Shown here piece by piece: positions 34,225-41,693 of a DNA stretch of 42,755 bases. The stretch is from Opitutaceae bacterium (GTDB lineage: Bacteria > Verrucomicrobiota > Verrucomicrobiia > Opitutales > Opitutaceae). A model generated the notes under the pieces. That model was not told where the DNA came from and searched no databases. It saw nothing but the letters and a program-made list of their open reading frames with translations. The translations under genes were made by a program, and so were the position numbers. Position 1 is the stretch's first letter. Every line of letters starts with the position of its first letter. The stretch covers positions 1 to 42,755 of the forward strand of contig JANQKI010000153.1 of assembly GCA_028281165.1 (NCBI GenBank), written 5' to 3'.

Positions 34225-34261
34225 GAAGTGTAGCAATGGCCGTGAGGCCATTGCAGACTTC
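34225..34261. repeat. GTAGC-type hairpin element, copy 2
   Basis: GTAGC (34230-34234) precedes arms AATGGCC and GGCCATT around a GTGA loop, with an outer GAAGT/ACTTC pairing. GTGA is a GNRA-type tetraloop, so the RNA hairpin would be very stable. It lies between the convergent ankyrin gene and the membrane protein gene and could act as a bidirectional barrier, though no T-run follows. Confidence 0.5.
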
Positions 34262-34306
34262 TCTAGGTAGGCCACATTGGAAGTCTCTAAATACACATTG
34301 CGGCAC

Positions 34307-34945
34307 TCAAGAGACCTCAGCATCCAGATCTTTGAGGATCGCTCTCAGGTCTTGTACTCTATGTGAATAGCGCTTACTCAAAAGGTAAAGACATACGAAG
34401 AGAATAATAAGAAAGCAAAGATCTATGCCGAAGGCGATTGAAAGAATGGGCCAATGCTTCTGTTTGTAGATGAGGATATCAGGCGAAACCAATACTCCGA
34501 CTATGAAAATGGCGTAGATCCCAAAATAGGCAATCGGAGCAGCTCGCAGCATGAAGACGCGGTTTCTGAGCTGGATAAGCAAAACCATGACGTATCCCCT
34601 TAGACCTCTTTGAAAATCCTTTGCTATCATTCTCTGTTGAATGTAGTTGATGATGGGGTACAGCCCTAAAATTCCGATGTAGAGTGGAGCCAGAAGAAAG
34701 AAACTCGGAGGGATGAGGTCTATTTCCTTCATCTTCGAAATGCCCTTTGTAGAAACCATATAGCCCAAGAAGCCAATCCACAGAAAGGCCAGCAAAGCGA
34801 TCGAGCCAGAAACTGTGGCAAGCCTTAGTTCGCTCCGATTCATCGATTGATACCGAGCTTTTATAATCGAACATTGTGTCTCCTTATCGAGAGAAAGACT
34901 ATCCGGCTGCTTGTCCCATGCTTCTTTGATGTCTTCGAATTCCAT
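34307..34945 (-). CDS. Membrane partner of an ECF sigma factor, probable anti-sigma
   Basis: A 212-residue protein. The cytoplasmic N-terminus (MEFEDIKEAWDKQPDSLSLDKET, to about residue 45) is followed by four hydrophobic helices (about 46-66, 80-102, 136-154 and 168-189) and a charged tail. The start lies 47 bases inside the sigma-factor gene, so translation is coupled. The short N-terminal motif before several membrane helices resembles other membrane proteins paired with ECF factors. I do not recognise a named family. Confidence 0.68.
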   Translation of the reverse strand: MEFEDIKEAWDKQPDSLSLDKETQCSIIKARYQSMNRSELRLATVSGSIALLAFLWIGFLGYMVSTKGISKMKEIDLIPPSFFLLAPLYIGILGLYPIINYIQQRMIAKDFQRGLRGYVMVLLIQLRNRVFMLRAAPIAYFGIYAIFIVGVLVSPDILIYKQKHWPILSIAFGIDLCFLIILFVCLYLLSKRYSHRVQDLRAILKDLDAEVS

Positions 34946-35444
34946 GAGTGTCTCCTTTCATGAATTTTGTCATTTTTTTCTTAATACGATTTAGGCGAAC
35001 CCCAACATTGCTTTCGGATATTTCGATTATCTCGGAAATCTCGCGATAGCTTAGGCCATCCAATGCCAGCAAAACGATTGCCCGCTCCGCTTTAGTAAGT
35101 CGACGAATCGCTTCGTAAAGCAACTCCAGTCTTTCAGCATCAACCCGATCTGGAATGCTTTGGTCGGCAATGTCTTTACCGAGAACGTGGATGATTTCAC
35201 TTCTTCGCGTTTCCTTTCGCTTCCAAACCAAGGCTCGATTGATAGCGACTCGATAAATCCAAGTAGAATCGCTGCATTGCTGGCTAAACGAAGGAATGGA
35301 CTTCCATAGCTGCAGCAGGATCTCCTGAAAAAGGTCGTCGAAATCTTCTGGAATTGACGCGAAGGAACGCGTCACCTTCACAAGAATGCCTCTGTAGTCT
35401 TCGAGCCATTTTTGAAAACGCAGCTCCTGCTCCTCAGTGTCCAT
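34899..35444 (-). CDS. ECF RNA polymerase sigma factor
   Basis: A 181-residue ECF sigma factor. Region 2 is visible in IPEDFDDLFQEILLQLWKSI and TWIYRVAINRALVWKRKE. Region 4 is in LTKAERAIVLLALDGLSYREI and the helix-turn-helix EISESNVGVRLNRIKKKM. The ATG at 35442-35444 is used rather than a TTG two codons earlier. It overlaps the downstream membrane protein gene by 47 bases, typical of a sigma/anti-sigma pair. It is the second such pair in the window and its partner differs from the first. Confidence 0.92.
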   Translation of the reverse strand: MDTEEQELRFQKWLEDYRGILVKVTRSFASIPEDFDDLFQEILLQLWKSIPSFSQQCSDSTWIYRVAINRALVWKRKETRRSEIIHVLGKDIADQSIPDRVDAERLELLYEAIRRLTKAERAIVLLALDGLSYREISEIIEISESNVGVRLNRIKKKMTKFMKGDTHGIRRHQRSMGQAAG

Positions 35445-35575
35445 GCGCAACAGTTAGAATGAAGCCGGACGAATTTCTTACAACGAATTTTCGGCAACAG
35501 CAGAAGGAGGCAGTGAGGTCTTTATGAGAGAGAAGAAACGAAGGAATGACTAGCTTTTCAGAAAGTCGACTAAAT

Positions 35576-36214
35576 TTAGACTCTCGGTGAGGCTAAAAAG
35601 GATTGCCACCAATTGATCGCCGTCTTCTCGGAAGTAAAATGCACACCCTCGATGTCCAAGGCCTTAGCAGCTTGCGCGTTTTCGAGTTTATCGTCGAGGA
35701 AAACCGCGCGCCCAGCAGAAACACCATGTTGTTTTAACACGTATTCGAAAATGCGTGACTCGGGTTTCCTCATACCCACTTTATTCGAAACATAGACTGC
35801 ATCGAAGCTCTTCACTAGATCCGGGTAATGACTCTGCCAGTGGGCAACATGAACTTCATTCGTGTTGGACAAGGCGACAACCTCTAGTCCAGAGCGTTTC
35901 ATATCGAGGATGCAATCGAATGTCGCCTGTATAAGTTGCCCGAAGATCGAAGTCCAGCCATGTATCCAGTCATCGAATTCGATTTGAGCATTGAGAACAT
36001 CGCAGAAGTGTCTCCAGTACTCATCGGTCGAAATCTCGCCGCGCTCCCAGCGATGGAAAACGTCATCACCCATGTACTCCGCGAAGGCCGTCCCTGTTTC
36101 CAGGTTCGAGCGTTCTTCCCAAATTCGGAAGCATTCTTCAAAGAGGGTCTCGAAGCAAACGTTTCCCAAATCGAAAATGGCTAGTTCCAGATTATTCTTT
36201 CGAATTGTAATCAT
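35576..36214 (-). CDS. HAD-family hydrolase, YihX-like
   Basis: A 212-residue HAD phosphatase. Motif I is IFDLGNVCFE, where Gly replaces the usual second Asp, as in YihX-type sugar phosphatases. Then come ALSNTNEVH (motif II), GMRKPESRIFEYVL (motif III) and VFLDDKLENAQAAKALDIEG (motif IV). The ATG at 36212-36214 is chosen because it starts just before the domain and forms a 4-base overlap with the thioesterase stop. A longer frame upstream lies inside that gene. It is the last gene of a three-gene operon. Confidence 0.88.
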   Translation of the reverse strand: MITIRKNNLELAIFDLGNVCFETLFEECFRIWEERSNLETGTAFAEYMGDDVFHRWERGEISTDEYWRHFCDVLNAQIEFDDWIHGWTSIFGQLIQATFDCILDMKRSGLEVVALSNTNEVHVAHWQSHYPDLVKSFDAVYVSNKVGMRKPESRIFEYVLKQHGVSAGRAVFLDDKLENAQAAKALDIEGVHFTSEKTAINWWQSFLASPRV

Positions 36215-36660
36215 TCTTTGACTACGGCAAAAACTCCATTGAAAGTTGCCCCTAATTGGTCGGAAAAGTACACGTCCGACTCGATGGTCACTCGGCCGCG
36301 TCGCATGCGATCGAGCATTTCCTTGAACCGCTCCCAATTCTCTTCGCTAAGAAAACGACTTGTAGCCACAAAGTCGGATGTGACGGGAAGGCGAAACTTG
36401 GTGTCCTGCTTGTTGATAACGATCACGCCATCGATCCCCTCTTCATCCATTCTGCATTTCAAGAGCGACCAAGCCGAAGCCAAACACAACGAGACGATAC
36501 TTCCTCCAAACGCGAAATCCTTTTTGCTCTTGTTGGCCTCAAAGCCAGCCTTGATGGTGGTCTGTCTCGAGCTGTATTCCAAAACGGAAAAATCCATCGA
36601 CTGGGTAATCGGTATAAAGTCTAGCAAGTATTTCTCGTAACGCTCTTCCTTCGTATTCAT
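36211..36660 (-). CDS. YiiD C-terminal type thioesterase (hotdog fold)
   Basis: A 149-residue protein of the hotdog-fold group called YiiD C-terminal. The conserved FAFGGSIVSLCLASAWSLLK lies on the long central helix, followed by strands VIVINKQDTKFRLPVTSDFV. It probably hydrolyses acyl-CoA or acyl-ACP; the substrate is not known. It overlaps the upstream methyltransferase by 4 bases and the downstream HAD gene by 4 bases, so all three are tightly coupled. Confidence 0.8.
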   Translation of the reverse strand: MNTKEERYEKYLLDFIPITQSMDFSVLEYSSRQTTIKAGFEANKSKKDFAFGGSIVSLCLASAWSLLKCRMDEEGIDGVIVINKQDTKFRLPVTSDFVATSRFLSEENWERFKEMLDRMRRGRVTIESDVYFSDQLGATFNGVFAVVKE

Positions 36661-37463
36661 TTTCTGGCCATGCGAACACCTAAGGCTGGCGGAAACTCTG
36701 AGAAATCCTCAGTCCAGCCAAGCTTAATTTTTCGCGGCAGCTCGGAATGCGGTTCGAAACAAGGTTCTTCCAGAGCATCGACAACCAGACCGACGGCAAA
36801 AAAAGTCCCCAGCAATTCGCTCAACGAGCGATGAAAATACGGATGAGCTTGCGGAGCCTTACGCGAGCAAACGCCCAATTCGGTAACGGAGGTTTTGTAA
36901 CGCGAAAGTTTAATGCTGTTGGTCGTGATCAGTTCTCCATCCCTATCCTCCAGTTCCGAGAGATGAACTGTCGAGGGGTTGTTAAAGCAAGGGTGGATAA
37001 TCGTGAAGGCAAAACAACCGGCATCGGTCAATAGATCAGGCAAGGCCTGGGCCAAAGGCCTGATGTCAGACATATCAAACAGCGCCATGCTGCTCAGTAC
37101 GATATCGTATTCATTTTTTCCTTGCGCCAAAAGGGCATCCAAATCAGTTGCGTCCAAAACGCTATATTCGATCCCCGCCCCGCCTCGCTCTTCAGCTAGG
37201 CTGATAAGCGCTTCGGAAAAGTCCGTCGCCCTGACTTTGGCTCCTGCCTTGGCTAGCTTGCGAGAAATGACCCCATTGCCGCAACCGAATTCCAGAACGC
37301 GCTTGCCTTCCAAATCGGGAATCATCCGCTGGAAGGCCGGCCAAACTAGTGAAAGCGTGAAGGCGTTGCCTTCATCCTGCATGATCTCGTCCCAAAACGA
37401 GGCGTTCGCCTCCCAAGCCTCCTTGGCTTTCGCGTGCTCCTCCAAAGCCTTTCCCTGCGACAT
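36657..37463 (-). CDS. Class I SAM-dependent methyltransferase
   Basis: A 268-residue methyltransferase. SAM-binding motif I is VLEFGCGNGVISRKLAKAG near residue 56, followed by an acidic end of strand 2 (ATDFS) and motif IV-like VLSSMALFDM. A C-terminal part with HPCFNNPSTVH resembles small-molecule methyltransferases of the UbiE/BioC-like group. The substrate is unknown. It is the first gene of the methyltransferase-thioesterase-HAD operon and lies 63 bases from the AraC-type regulator on the same strand. Confidence 0.88.
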   Translation of the reverse strand: MSQGKALEEHAKAKEAWEANASFWDEIMQDEGNAFTLSLVWPAFQRMIPDLEGKRVLEFGCGNGVISRKLAKAGAKVRATDFSEALISLAEERGGAGIEYSVLDATDLDALLAQGKNEYDIVLSSMALFDMSDIRPLAQALPDLLTDAGCFAFTIIHPCFNNPSTVHLSELEDRDGELITTNSIKLSRYKTSVTELGVCSRKAPQAHPYFHRSLSELLGTFFAVGLVVDALEEPCFEPHSELPRKIKLGWTEDFSEFPPALGVRMARK

Positions 37464-37526
37464 GCGAGCAACAGTGGAAAAGCAGTTTGCGATCGCAACA
37501 ATTAATTACAGAGCAATTGAGACGCT

Positions 37527-38405
37527 TCAATTCGTCGGATCAATAGGAATCGCTAGACGTATAATACCTTCTTTTTGGAAGTCTTTATTATAAATCTCCA
37601 TGTCGAATCCCTCACGCGACTCATAATCTGAACAAGGCAGCCATTCGCTGTATATGTAATTCTGGGCTTCAGTGAGAGCCTCGGTCGATCCTTTGAAATC
37701 GAATATCGCATACAGACCGCTTTCGACTTCGACATTCGAACAGCCTTCCGGCGTTTCCGCAAAATCACTGACGGGAACCGCGGCAACATAGCAGGCCTCT
37801 GTTACGGTATCCGCCTCAAGCGTTGGAGCATAGAGGCCATACGCGTCTGGAAGGACATTTTGGATACGCTTGAAGTCTTTCCAAAATCTGTCCCAAAGAT
37901 TAGCGATGGGCAGTTCTTCATTCATAAGCTCGTCAGAGCCGATTTTCATTCCAACGAATTTCATTGATTCCAGTGTTTCAATTTTTGGCGTCATTTTGAG
38001 ATTTCCTCCGATTTTCAAGTTTAGGGTTGTCGGCGACAAAGAGAGCCTGGGGTACGAAACCCTATTGCGAATCTCTCGATATCGACTTGGTGGAACGCCA
38101 AACAAGGATTTGAATACACGCGTATAGACTTCATGCGATTCGAACTGGTATTCGAAAGCCACATCAACCACTCTCCACGAATCTCGACTAAGCTCTAGCA
38201 GGGATTCTTGAACCCTTCGCTTGCGAATATAAGCTCCCAATGATTGCCCGGTCGTCACCGAAAACATCCGTTGAAAATGCCAAAATGACATGCCGACATG
38301 ACTGGCAACCTCGGCAATGCTCAAAGGGTTTTTAAGATTCGATTCGATATAGTTTATCGCTTTGCTCGCTTTAGCTACGGTATCCATTTTATCTGGCTGA
38401 CTCAC
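37527..38405 (-). CDS. AraC-family regulator with GyrI-like effector domain
   Basis: A 292-residue regulator. Residues 10-115 are an AraC/XylS DNA-binding domain with two helix-turn-helix units (SIAEVASHVGMSFWHFQRMF, then VVDVAFEYQFESHEVYTRVF) ending LFGVPPSRYR. Residues 135-290 are a GyrI/AraE-type effector domain that usually binds small hydrophobic ligands or drugs (KFVGMKIG, AIFDFKGS, SEWLPCSDYE). The order is that of the Rob/BmrR-like fusion family. It lies directly upstream of the methyltransferase operon and may control it; that is inference. Confidence 0.9.
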   Translation of the reverse strand: MSQPDKMDTVAKASKAINYIESNLKNPLSIAEVASHVGMSFWHFQRMFSVTTGQSLGAYIRKRRVQESLLELSRDSWRVVDVAFEYQFESHEVYTRVFKSLFGVPPSRYREIRNRVSYPRLSLSPTTLNLKIGGNLKMTPKIETLESMKFVGMKIGSDELMNEELPIANLWDRFWKDFKRIQNVLPDAYGLYAPTLEADTVTEACYVAAVPVSDFAETPEGCSNVEVESGLYAIFDFKGSTEALTEAQNYIYSEWLPCSDYESREGFDMEIYNKDFQKEGIIRLAIPIDPTN

Positions 38406-38479
38406 CTTACCTGAAATCGAAACGAGCTTCTTGACGATCCGTGCGAAAATTCGGGCATTAGAACCTTAAAAATGCAGGA

Positions 38480-38494
38480 GCGGCTTTACGCCGC
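38480..38494. repeat. Short REP-like hairpin
   Basis: GCGGC and GCCGC flank TTTAC within the text GGAGCGGCTTTACGCCGC. Elements of this wording are common dispersed palindromes in several bacteria. It lies in the gap between the AraC-type regulator and the Nudix gene. Confidence 0.4.
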
Positions 38495-38534
38495 AATATA
38501 TTGAGGTCTTCTCAATCGCTACGACAAAGTAGAA

Positions 38535-39041
38535 TTAACAGAAAGAGAAAAGCGTATCGAAATACTCGTTACCATATTCGCAAAACTTTCCGGCGGCCAC
38601 CATGGATCGGATATGCTCAGGCGTTGCCCAGGAAACTTCGGATACCTCTTCCTCCTGTAATCTAATCTCACTCTGGGCTATCTCCCGCTCCAAGAGCCAA
38701 GCGGATACGAGTGAATTCCGTTTCTTCCTAGCAAAAAACTGCCTGAGTTCTTTTGGCTCAGCCTCTATCCCCAGTTCTTCCCCCAACTCCCTTGCCGCGC
38801 CCTCTTTGCTACTCTCGCCTGCAATTACAGAACCTCCAGTCGCGGCCCACATTCCTGGATGAATCGTCAAGCTCTGAGATCGTTTTTGAATCAGGTAATT
38901 CCCATCCGGTCGCCGCACCCAGACATGAATGACCAAGTGATACTCTCCCATCTTCAATGAATCGCCTCGATAGGCCGTTTTGCCCAGAGATTTTCCATTA
39001 GCATCATACAAATCCCAAACTTCCCTTCCCGACTCCCTCAT
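38535..39041 (-). CDS. Nudix hydrolase, IPP-isomerase-like subgroup
   Basis: A 168-residue Nudix protein. The Nudix box G-x5-E-x7-R-E-x2-E-E-x-G-I lies near residues 70-92 (GGSVIAGESS, then ARELGEELGI). The N-terminal EVWDLYDANGKSLGK and VIHVWVRRPDGNYLIQKRS, and the ending YGNEYFDTLFSF, resemble the YfcD/Idi-like group, which often hydrolyses CoA or other pyrophosphates. It starts 11 bases after the rdgB stop, so the two are co-transcribed and could both clean up pyrophosphate compounds. Confidence 0.9.
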   Translation of the reverse strand: MRESGREVWDLYDANGKSLGKTAYRGDSLKMGEYHLVIHVWVRRPDGNYLIQKRSQSLTIHPGMWAATGGSVIAGESSKEGAARELGEELGIEAEPKELRQFFARKKRNSLVSAWLLEREIAQSEIRLQEEEVSEVSWATPEHIRSMVAAGKFCEYGNEYFDTLFSFC

Positions 39042-39052
39042 TTATTCAAACC

Positions 39053-39658
39053 TCACATGAGCCTCTCCTTAAGCCAAGCGATAAACTTCCGCGTCGCGAT
39101 TCCTCGATGGCTCAGTTCGGCTTTTTCCTCCTGACTCATCTCCGCTGTCGTCCGCTCATGTCCTAGAGGAACGAATACGGGATCATAACCAAAACCATTC
39201 TCTCCGCGAGGCTTCCGGATTATGTTTCCATGACACTCGCCAACAAAAACCGTCTCCTCTCCCGAAGCGTCAACTGAAGCCAGATGGCAGGCAAAATAAC
39301 CCGCTCGGTCTAGATCCTGAACACTGTCTAGTTCATCCAGGAGCTTATATAAATTATCGAGATCGCTTGCATTCTCCCCTGCATAACGGGCCGAATAAAC
39401 GCCTGGAGCGTGATCTAGGGCAACCGCGCAAATGCCACTATCGTCGGCTAATGCCAAACCATCAGCGGGTAGCAAGGCCGCCAGAGCCCGAGCTTTCTTC
39501 AAAGCATTTCCTGTAAACGAATCTTGATCTTCCACCACTTCAGGCATCCCGCCTAAAGCTTCCGCGGTGTGGACCTCGATATCCAGTCCCGCTTCCGCCA
39601 GCAGGGCATGAAGCTCTTGAATCTTATGTGGATTGCTAGTGGCTAAATACAGTCTCAT
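39053..39658 (-). CDS. rdgB: XTP/dITP pyrophosphatase RdgB
   Basis: A 201-residue Ham1/RdgB enzyme that removes non-canonical purine triphosphates. Motifs are LATSNPHKIQEL at the N-terminus, ADDSGICAVAL, GVYSARYAG, ENGFGYDPVFVP and LSHRG. The ATG at 39656-39658 puts the conserved SNPHK block at the usual distance; an upstream ATG would add 12 residues inside ribD. It overlaps the ribD 3' end by 23 bases and is followed closely by the Nudix gene. Confidence 0.96.
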   Translation of the reverse strand: MRLYLATSNPHKIQELHALLAEAGLDIEVHTAEALGGMPEVVEDQDSFTGNALKKARALAALLPADGLALADDSGICAVALDHAPGVYSARYAGENASDLDNLYKLLDELDSVQDLDRAGYFACHLASVDASGEETVFVGECHGNIIRKPRGENGFGYDPVFVPLGHERTTAEMSQEEKAELSHRGIATRKFIAWLKERLM

Positions 39659-40793
39659 CGACGTCCATGCGTGGCGGATACGTGATATGCCCACGCATCA
39701 ACTGATCTCCTTTGAAAACTTCATGCCGTACGCCTTCCAAGCGAATGGCTTGAGAAAGCTTTTCGATACGAAGGCCACGATAAACAGGCTTTGCCTTATC
39801 ATCGCAGAGCATGATGGGCGCTCTGTAGTTGAAATGGTAGTCTAACTCTCGCGTGTGCAGCAGCTCGCTCACCAACTGACTGCCACCTTCGAAATACACG
39901 CCATTAATCCCGACATCGTAGCAACGCTTGCGGAGCTCTGGGAAGGGAACCCGCATGTTCACCGCCTTCATTATCCAGACATTCACACCTTCCGTCTCAA
40001 GGCGACGAATGTAGCCGGTACCAGCCGCATCAGTCGTTACAACAATGGTATTATCACGAAAGTCATCCGTGTAAAGCGATGGAAGGTAGCGATCCATGGC
40101 TGACCTAAGCAGCCCATCAATCACAAAACGCACGCCGCACCATTCCTCTTCGCCGTCGATACGGCTAGTCAGACGCGGATCATCTTCTATAGCAGTTCCC
40201 GCCCCAACACCAATGGCCGGGAATAAGCGCCGCCAACGCATCACGTTCTGACGAGCCTCCTCGCCAGTTATCCATTTGGAATCGCCACTACGACAGGCGA
40301 TTTTGCCATCTAAAGTCGTGGCTGACTTAGCGGCGAAAAGCGGGGCCTGCTTGTTCACCCAGTAATTGAAGAGCAGATTGAGATCCTCGCACTCGTCAAT
40401 TAGAACGCGCCGCTCGACCTGAACTCCAGCTTCCTTTAAAGCATCGGAGCCCTTATTCGCTTGCTCCTCAACCGGATCGCTCGCCCCGATGAAGACATTT
40501 TTGATACCAGACTCGACGATCGAGCTAATGCCCGATTCCATCCGGTTGGAGGAAGGTCCAGGTTCCAAAGTAAGAAAAAGGTGGGCATTGCGCTTTGGCT
40601 TTCGACCGAGGTTTTCCAGGATTTGTATCTCGGGAGCAGGAGCTCCGGGCTGAACAACGCCAGAAGAAGCCACGACCTCTTTCCCTTCGACCAGTGCCCC
40701 TCCAATCATAGGCTGCGGATGCGTCTTCCCCCAGCCCTTCTTCGCCTCGTCAATAGCGACGCGCATGTAACTCTCTTTTTCCTCAGGAGTCAT
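39636..40793 (-). CDS. ribD: RibD-like protein with degenerate deaminase domain
   Basis: A 385-residue protein aligned end to end with RibD (riboflavin pathway deaminase-reductase). The reductase half is well kept: KSATTLDGKIACRSGDSKWI, VGAGTAIEDDPRLTSR, and YFEGGSQLVSELL near the C-terminus. In the deaminase half the frame TLEP-x10-GI remains, but the zinc ligands are missing. The usual His-Ala-Glu reads Ala53-Pro54-Glu55, and the two Cys positions of the PC-x8-C motif are Gly79 and Gly88. It should therefore be reductase only, comparable to the plant PYRR situation, with deamination done elsewhere. Confidence 0.88.
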   Translation of the reverse strand: MTPEEKESYMRVAIDEAKKGWGKTHPQPMIGGALVEGKEVVASSGVVQPGAPAPEIQILENLGRKPKRNAHLFLTLEPGPSSNRMESGISSIVESGIKNVFIGASDPVEEQANKGSDALKEAGVQVERRVLIDECEDLNLLFNYWVNKQAPLFAAKSATTLDGKIACRSGDSKWITGEEARQNVMRWRRLFPAIGVGAGTAIEDDPRLTSRIDGEEEWCGVRFVIDGLLRSAMDRYLPSLYTDDFRDNTIVVTTDAAGTGYIRRLETEGVNVWIMKAVNMRVPFPELRKRCYDVGINGVYFEGGSQLVSELLHTRELDYHFNYRAPIMLCDDKAKPVYRGLRIEKLSQAIRLEGVRHEVFKGDQLMRGHITYPPRMDVDETVFSH

Positions 40794-40879
40794 TGCTTCA
40801 TTCTTAACCTCTTCAAATAGAATGATTTTCGTCGGATCTTCAATCAGAACCTGCGAATATCCACGGACCTTGGGTCAGA

Positions 40880-41521
40880 CTAGGGCCCACTAACAAATGG
40901 ATTGGTCGCCTTTTCATGTCCCACTGTAGTGGCCGGTCCATGACCTGGAAATACCTTGGTTTCGTCACTCAGCGTATAGATCTTCTCTTTGATAGAGCGT
41001 TCCAACGTCGAAAAATCCCCGCCAGGAAGATCCGTTCGACCAATGCTTCCGGCAAAAAGCGCATCGCCGACGAAAGCCGCCCCGAGATTCGGGAAATAGA
41101 AAAGCACATTGCCGGGACAGTGGCCAGGAACATGGCGGACTTCAATTGTTTGGCCCATCAATTCCAGCTCAGTTCCGTCTTCCACCACATGATCGAGTTT
41201 CATCGGATCCAATACCATGTCCGGCGGATACAAGTACGGCCTCATGATTTCCGGATTTTCGAAGAAATGACGATCCGCCTCGTGTCCATAGATTTCTATC
41301 CCCATTTTCTGAATACGAGCGCCATCGCCGATATGGTCGTAGTGTCCATGGGTCAGCAATAAGGCAGAAAGAGAACAATCCTTCTCTTTGAGTTTCGGCT
41401 CCACTTGGTCCCAGAGAAAGTGTGGGGCATCGATTAGCAAAGCTTCTCCTCTCTCGGAATCGCAGAGAAGAAACGCATTGGTCTCAATGTAGCCGGCAGG
41501 GAAGACGCTTAGGTCGATCAT
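40880..41521 (-). CDS. MBL-fold metallo-hydrolase (glyoxalase II-like)
   Basis: A 213-residue metallo-beta-lactamase-fold protein. The metal motif THGHYDHIGD is intact, followed by the later His in HVPGHCPGN, the bridging Asp in FVGDALFAG and a final His in VFPGHGPAT. This is the layout of hydroxyacylglutathione hydrolase-like proteins (YcbL type). The ATG at 41519-41521 gives the normal N-terminus MIDLSVFPAGYIETN; a longer frame adds 23 atypical residues. It precedes ribD by 86 bases on the same strand. Confidence 0.92.
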   Translation of the reverse strand: MIDLSVFPAGYIETNAFLLCDSERGEALLIDAPHFLWDQVEPKLKEKDCSLSALLLTHGHYDHIGDGARIQKMGIEIYGHEADRHFFENPEIMRPYLYPPDMVLDPMKLDHVVEDGTELELMGQTIEVRHVPGHCPGNVLFYFPNLGAAFVGDALFAGSIGRTDLPGGDFSTLERSIKEKIYTLSDETKVFPGHGPATTVGHEKATNPFVSGP

Positions 41522-41582
41522 GCCGCCACCTTTCCAAGTTGTTTCACGAGGGCAATTTGAAAATGAACATGGGCAGAGCAAA

Positions 41583-41614
41583 GTAGCCATGTAGCCATGT
41601 TCGTGAGAACATGG
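41583..41614. repeat. GTAGC-type hairpin element, copy 3
   Basis: GTAGCCAT is repeated in tandem (41583-41590 and 41591-41598). The second copy leads into arms CATGTTC and GAACATG around a GTGA loop, the same framework as the element at 34225-34261. It lies between the divergent MBL hydrolase and leuB genes. Confidence 0.5.
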
Positions 41615-41693
41615 ACCGATAAAAAAAGTCCCATAAAACCTTCCCGCTTTTTATCTTTAAAAAAGCCCAAAATGGCCCTCAATAGCCCACCTC

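Noticed and set aside
36215..36337. N-terminal extension of the HAD gene by 41 residues
   Set aside because: The extra part lies inside the thioesterase gene and precedes the conserved start of the fold.
41522..41590. Upstream extension of the MBL hydrolase by 23 residues
   Set aside because: The Cys-rich extension is not a signal peptide, and MIDLSVFPAG is the normal family start.
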